A stretch of DNA of 53,123 bases from Marinifilaceae bacterium (GTDB taxonomy: Bacteria > Bacteroidota > Bacteroidia > Bacteroidales > Marinifilaceae): positions 18,984-72,106 of the forward strand of contig JADGEF010000004.1 of NCBI GenBank assembly GCA_016744515.1, in the 5' to 3' direction. The notes below the pieces were generated by a model. That model saw nothing but the letters and a program-made list of their open reading frames with translations, had not been told where the DNA came from and made no database searches. A program made the position numbers and the translations under genes. This document shows, in pieces, positions 51,139 to 53,123 of this stretch. Every line of letters starts with the position of its first letter. The first letter of the stretch is position 1.

Positions 51139-51235
51139 TCATGCTCTGACTATAAGAAAGCTATACATGTCAGAGTATGATTAATTATAGAACATCCTTA
51201 TTACTGAGAGCCTCACAAAAAAGTGAGACCCTCAG
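51139..51235. repeat. Two further hairpins between convergent genes
   Basis: TCATGCTCTGAC (51139-51150) pairs with GTCAGAGTATGA (51169-51180). CTGAGAGCCTCAC (51204-51216) pairs with GTGAGACCCTCAG (51223-51235) at 11 of 13 positions. They may be a minus-strand terminator of the exonuclease gene or an insertion of repeats; no T-run is seen on the minus side. Confidence 0.55.
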
Positions 51236-51268
51236 AAATAACATTGGATATCTACTAATCTGCAGTCA

Positions 51269-52033
51269 TTAATCGACCATTTCGACCACAACAGGACAAT
51301 GATCCGAATGCACCACATCAGCAAGTATTGAAGCGCCTTTTAACCTCTCTCGAAGGCTTTCGCTCACCATATTATAATCGATGCGCCAACCTAAGTTTTT
51401 ACCACGACAGCCTGCTCTGTAGCTCCACCACGAATACTTATCTGCAGACTGATCGAATACTCTAAAGCTATCGATAAAACCAGAAGCAATAAATTCAGAA
51501 ACCCACTCCCTCTCCTCAGGTAGGAAACCCGATACGCCTTTCTTCTTCTCAGGTCTGCTGATATCAATTGCATTGTGACAGATGTTGTAATCTCCTGCAA
51601 TTATCAGGTTAGGAATCTCTTTCTTCAACTCTTGAATATAGCCGTGGAAATAGTTCAGCCAATTCATTTTATAATCTTGACGGGAGCCTCCTGTTGTTCC
51701 CGATGGATGGTAAGTCGACATCACCGAGAAACCACCGAAATCGGCACGAAGAGCACGTCCTTCCACATCGAATTCCTTATTATCGACCCCAATATAAATG
51801 TTGTTGGGTTTAATCTTTGTTAGGATTCCCACACCCGAGTAGCCCTTTTTTACAGCTGAATGCCAATAGCAGTGGTAGCCCAATTCTTCGAAAAGGTGAG
51901 ATTCAATCTGCTCTGGCTGAGCTTTGGTTTCTTGTATGCAAAGAATGTCTGGATTTTCAGCTTTTAACCAGCCTACCAAATCTTTACTAATAGCGGCACG
52001 TATGCCATTTAGGTTATAGGATATAATTTTCAT
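51269..52033 (-). CDS. xth: Exodeoxyribonuclease III
   Basis: A 254-residue AP endonuclease / 3'-5' exonuclease of the ExoIII type, acting in base-excision repair. Catalytic residues can be placed: Glu35 (in CIQETKA), Asp148 and Asn150 (GDYNICH), Asp219 (WRIDYNMVS), Asp244 and His245 (SDHCPVVV). The N-terminal MKIISYNLNGIRAAI is characteristic. Length normal. It is transcribed on its own, convergent to the unknown pair. Confidence 0.96.
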   Translation of the reverse strand: MKIISYNLNGIRAAISKDLVGWLKAENPDILCIQETKAQPEQIESHLFEELGYHCYWHSAVKKGYSGVGILTKIKPNNIYIGVDNKEFDVEGRALRADFGGFSVMSTYHPSGTTGGSRQDYKMNWLNYFHGYIQELKKEIPNLIIAGDYNICHNAIDISRPEKKKGVSGFLPEEREWVSEFIASGFIDSFRVFDQSADKYSWWSYRAGCRGKNLGWRIDYNMVSESLRERLKGASILADVVHSDHCPVVVEMVD

Positions 52034-52055
52034 ATTTTTAGATGTGAGATTTTAG

Positions 52056-52073
52056 TTCCGAAAGCTTTCGGAA
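52056..52073. repeat. 18-bp perfect palindrome upstream of the exonuclease gene
   Basis: TTCCGAAAGCTTTCGGAA is its own reverse complement, 23 bases before the xth start. It may be an operator or a 5' leader hairpin; no function assigned. Confidence 0.55.
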
Positions 52074-52233
52074 TGAGTCATGAGAATTGATACATGATAA
52101 ACAGAGCTTAACAAACAGTTGTTTATGAGAAGAAACTTGCGTTTCAAGATCTAAAAGTAAGAAAAATTGAGGGAGATAGAAATACAAATAACGAGACGAA
52201 TTCATTATTAGCAATCTTTACTTTCTTTGTACC

Positions 52234-53037
52234 ATGAAATCCAATCAATACCAAATGATTCTTGGTGCCTTAGATAAAATGGGCATCTCCAAAGCAGATA
52301 TCACTCGAAAGCACACCTCAGCTTTCGATGAATTTCATGTTCGCGGAAAGCTTGTTAGCGAAGAACTGTTCTCACAAATTGAACTGAACAAGGATTCTAT
52401 GGTTCTTGATTTGGGTTGTGGTTTGGGCGGTACGTGTAGAATGTTAGCTGAAAAGTATGATTGCATCGTTCATGGTATTGACTATTCTGATCAGCATATT
52501 GAAACGGCAAATTCACTATCAGAGTTAATTGGTTTAGATAATCTAACACTTTTTAAACAGGGCAATGCTACAAAACTTCCCTACCCTTCGGAACAATTCG
52601 ACCTGATTATTACACAACATGTACAAATGTGCATTACCAATAAAGAAAAGTTCTATTCCGAAGTCAAGCGAGTTCTTAAAAAAGGTGGTCGCTTTATTTA
52701 TTACGATGTACTTAAAAAGAGTGATAATTCACAGAACTATCCACTCCCATGGGTGGATGATAAAACCAATAATCATCTTATAAATTCTGATCAACTAAAA
52801 GATCTGCTACATTCTCTAAACTTCAGAAGAATATCATCGCAAGATCAGACACAAAAAGGTGTTGATTTTCTTAGTAGTTTTCTAGCTAAAGCCGAAGATA
52901 AGCCTGCCATACTTACAGGTCAAAAAATATTGATGGGTGAGAATGCTTTTGATAAAATCACAAACCTTTATCAAGCCTTAAAAGGTGGAGTTGTTGGTTT
53001 GGAAAGTGGAACCTATCAATTAGGAATTAGGAATTAG
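52234..53037 (+). CDS. Class I SAM-dependent methyltransferase, 3' end within a tandem repeat
   Basis: A 267-residue Rossmann-fold methyltransferase. Motif I is VLDLGCGLGGT (Asp59, Gly61, Gly63) and the acidic residue after beta-2 is in VHGIDYSDQHI. Motif post-I/IV region is YPSEQFDLIITQHVQM. The small-molecule or lipid methylation type of Methyltransf_11 is likely; substrate unknown. The last residues LGIRN and the stop TAG are encoded by the heptamer array that begins at 53018. The original C-terminus has therefore probably been replaced. Confidence 0.85.
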   Translation: MKSNQYQMILGALDKMGISKADITRKHTSAFDEFHVRGKLVSEELFSQIELNKDSMVLDLGCGLGGTCRMLAEKYDCIVHGIDYSDQHIETANSLSELIGLDNLTLFKQGNATKLPYPSEQFDLIITQHVQMCITNKEKFYSEVKRVLKKGGRFIYYDVLKKSDNSQNYPLPWVDDKTNNHLINSDQLKDLLHSLNFRRISSQDQTQKGVDFLSSFLAKAEDKPAILTGQKILMGENAFDKITNLYQALKGGVVGLESGTYQLGIRN

Positions 53038-53123
53038 GAATTAGGAATTAGGAATTAGGAATTAGGAATTAGGAATTAGGAATTAGGAATTAGGAATTAG
53101 GAATTAGGAATTAGGAATTAGGA
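53018..53123. repeat. Heptanucleotide tandem array (AATTAGG), about 15 copies
   Basis: AATTAGG is repeated head to tail from 53018 to the right edge of the window without a single mismatch (106 bases). It runs off the window, so the full length is unknown. In one of the three frames it contains TAG, so any gene entering it stops within 21 bases. The upstream methyltransferase ends in this way. Confidence 0.97.

Noticed and set aside
1-53123. tRNA or rRNA genes
   Set aside because: No cloverleaf or rRNA-like sequence was noticed on reading; a dedicated search with a tRNA scanner would settle it.

Overview
The window reads as chromosome of an anaerobic or facultatively anaerobic member of the Bacteroidota (Bacteroidales/Marinilabiliales-like). 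Reasons: AT-rich DNA, TAnnTTTG -7 boxes of the Bacteroidetes type, and families largely confined to that phylum (DUF4271, DUF6261, GT117/DUF2723, YwqK-like MORN lipoproteins, Mpl-like ligase). The assignment is inference from gene content; no rRNA or tRNA gene was found.

Region 1 (1-10,667, all minus strand) is a nearly complete lysine-fermentation operon. In transcription order it holds atoD, kal, kce, kdd, kamA, kamB, kamC, kamD, kamE, atoA and the start of a thiolase. Lysine is moved to beta-lysine (KamA) and 3,5-diaminohexanoate (KamDE, with KamBC as reactivase). It is oxidised (Kdd), cleaved with acetyl-CoA (Kce) and deaminated (Kal). The CoA-transferase and thiolase recover acetyl-CoA from acetoacetate. 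Catalytic residues line up with characterised enzymes: KamA residues at a constant offset of 8, KamE His133/Lys144, Kce His46/His48. The two CoA-transferase subunits lie at opposite ends of the operon, and most spacers carry hairpin-forming repeats.

Region 2 (10.7-21.1 kb) has a long gene-poor spacer rich in palindromes, a large GT117 membrane glycosyltransferase, and a tetR / membrane-fusion / RND / TolC efflux cluster. The same 16-bp palindrome, differing at one base, lies upstream of tetR and upstream of the efflux genes. This gives a concrete autoregulation and target model.

Region 3 (21.2-25.7 kb) has a polysaccharide deacetylase, a secreted carboxypeptidase-regulatory-domain protein, a small unknown protein and a REP-associated tyrosine transposase (RAYT). 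The RAYT sits among four blocks of two-hairpin REP-like repeats, and a deleted RAYT remnant lies between the first two blocks.

Region 4 (25.7-45.3 kb) is mostly housekeeping: prfB with a canonical +1 programmed frameshift, yidD-rnpA, hemD-DUF4271, a metallo-beta-lactamase-fold hydrolase, mpl, upp, a C-terminal processing protease, lpxK, dapD, tsaC, a lipid kinase, a YwqK-like lipoprotein, a DUF58 protein, trxA and dnaE.

Region 5 (45.3-53.1 kb) is the accessory part. It has an 89-bp direct repeat flanking four palindromes, a possible small RNA, a DUF748/AsmA-like protein, a 42-bp minisatellite, a DUF6261 gene, two overlapping genes of unknown function, exodeoxyribonuclease III, and a methyltransferase whose 3' end is made of a heptanucleotide array running off the window. 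I found no convincing wholly new multi-gene system. The best candidates for new biology are the RAYT/REP block, the orphan structured RNAs and the unknown gene pair.
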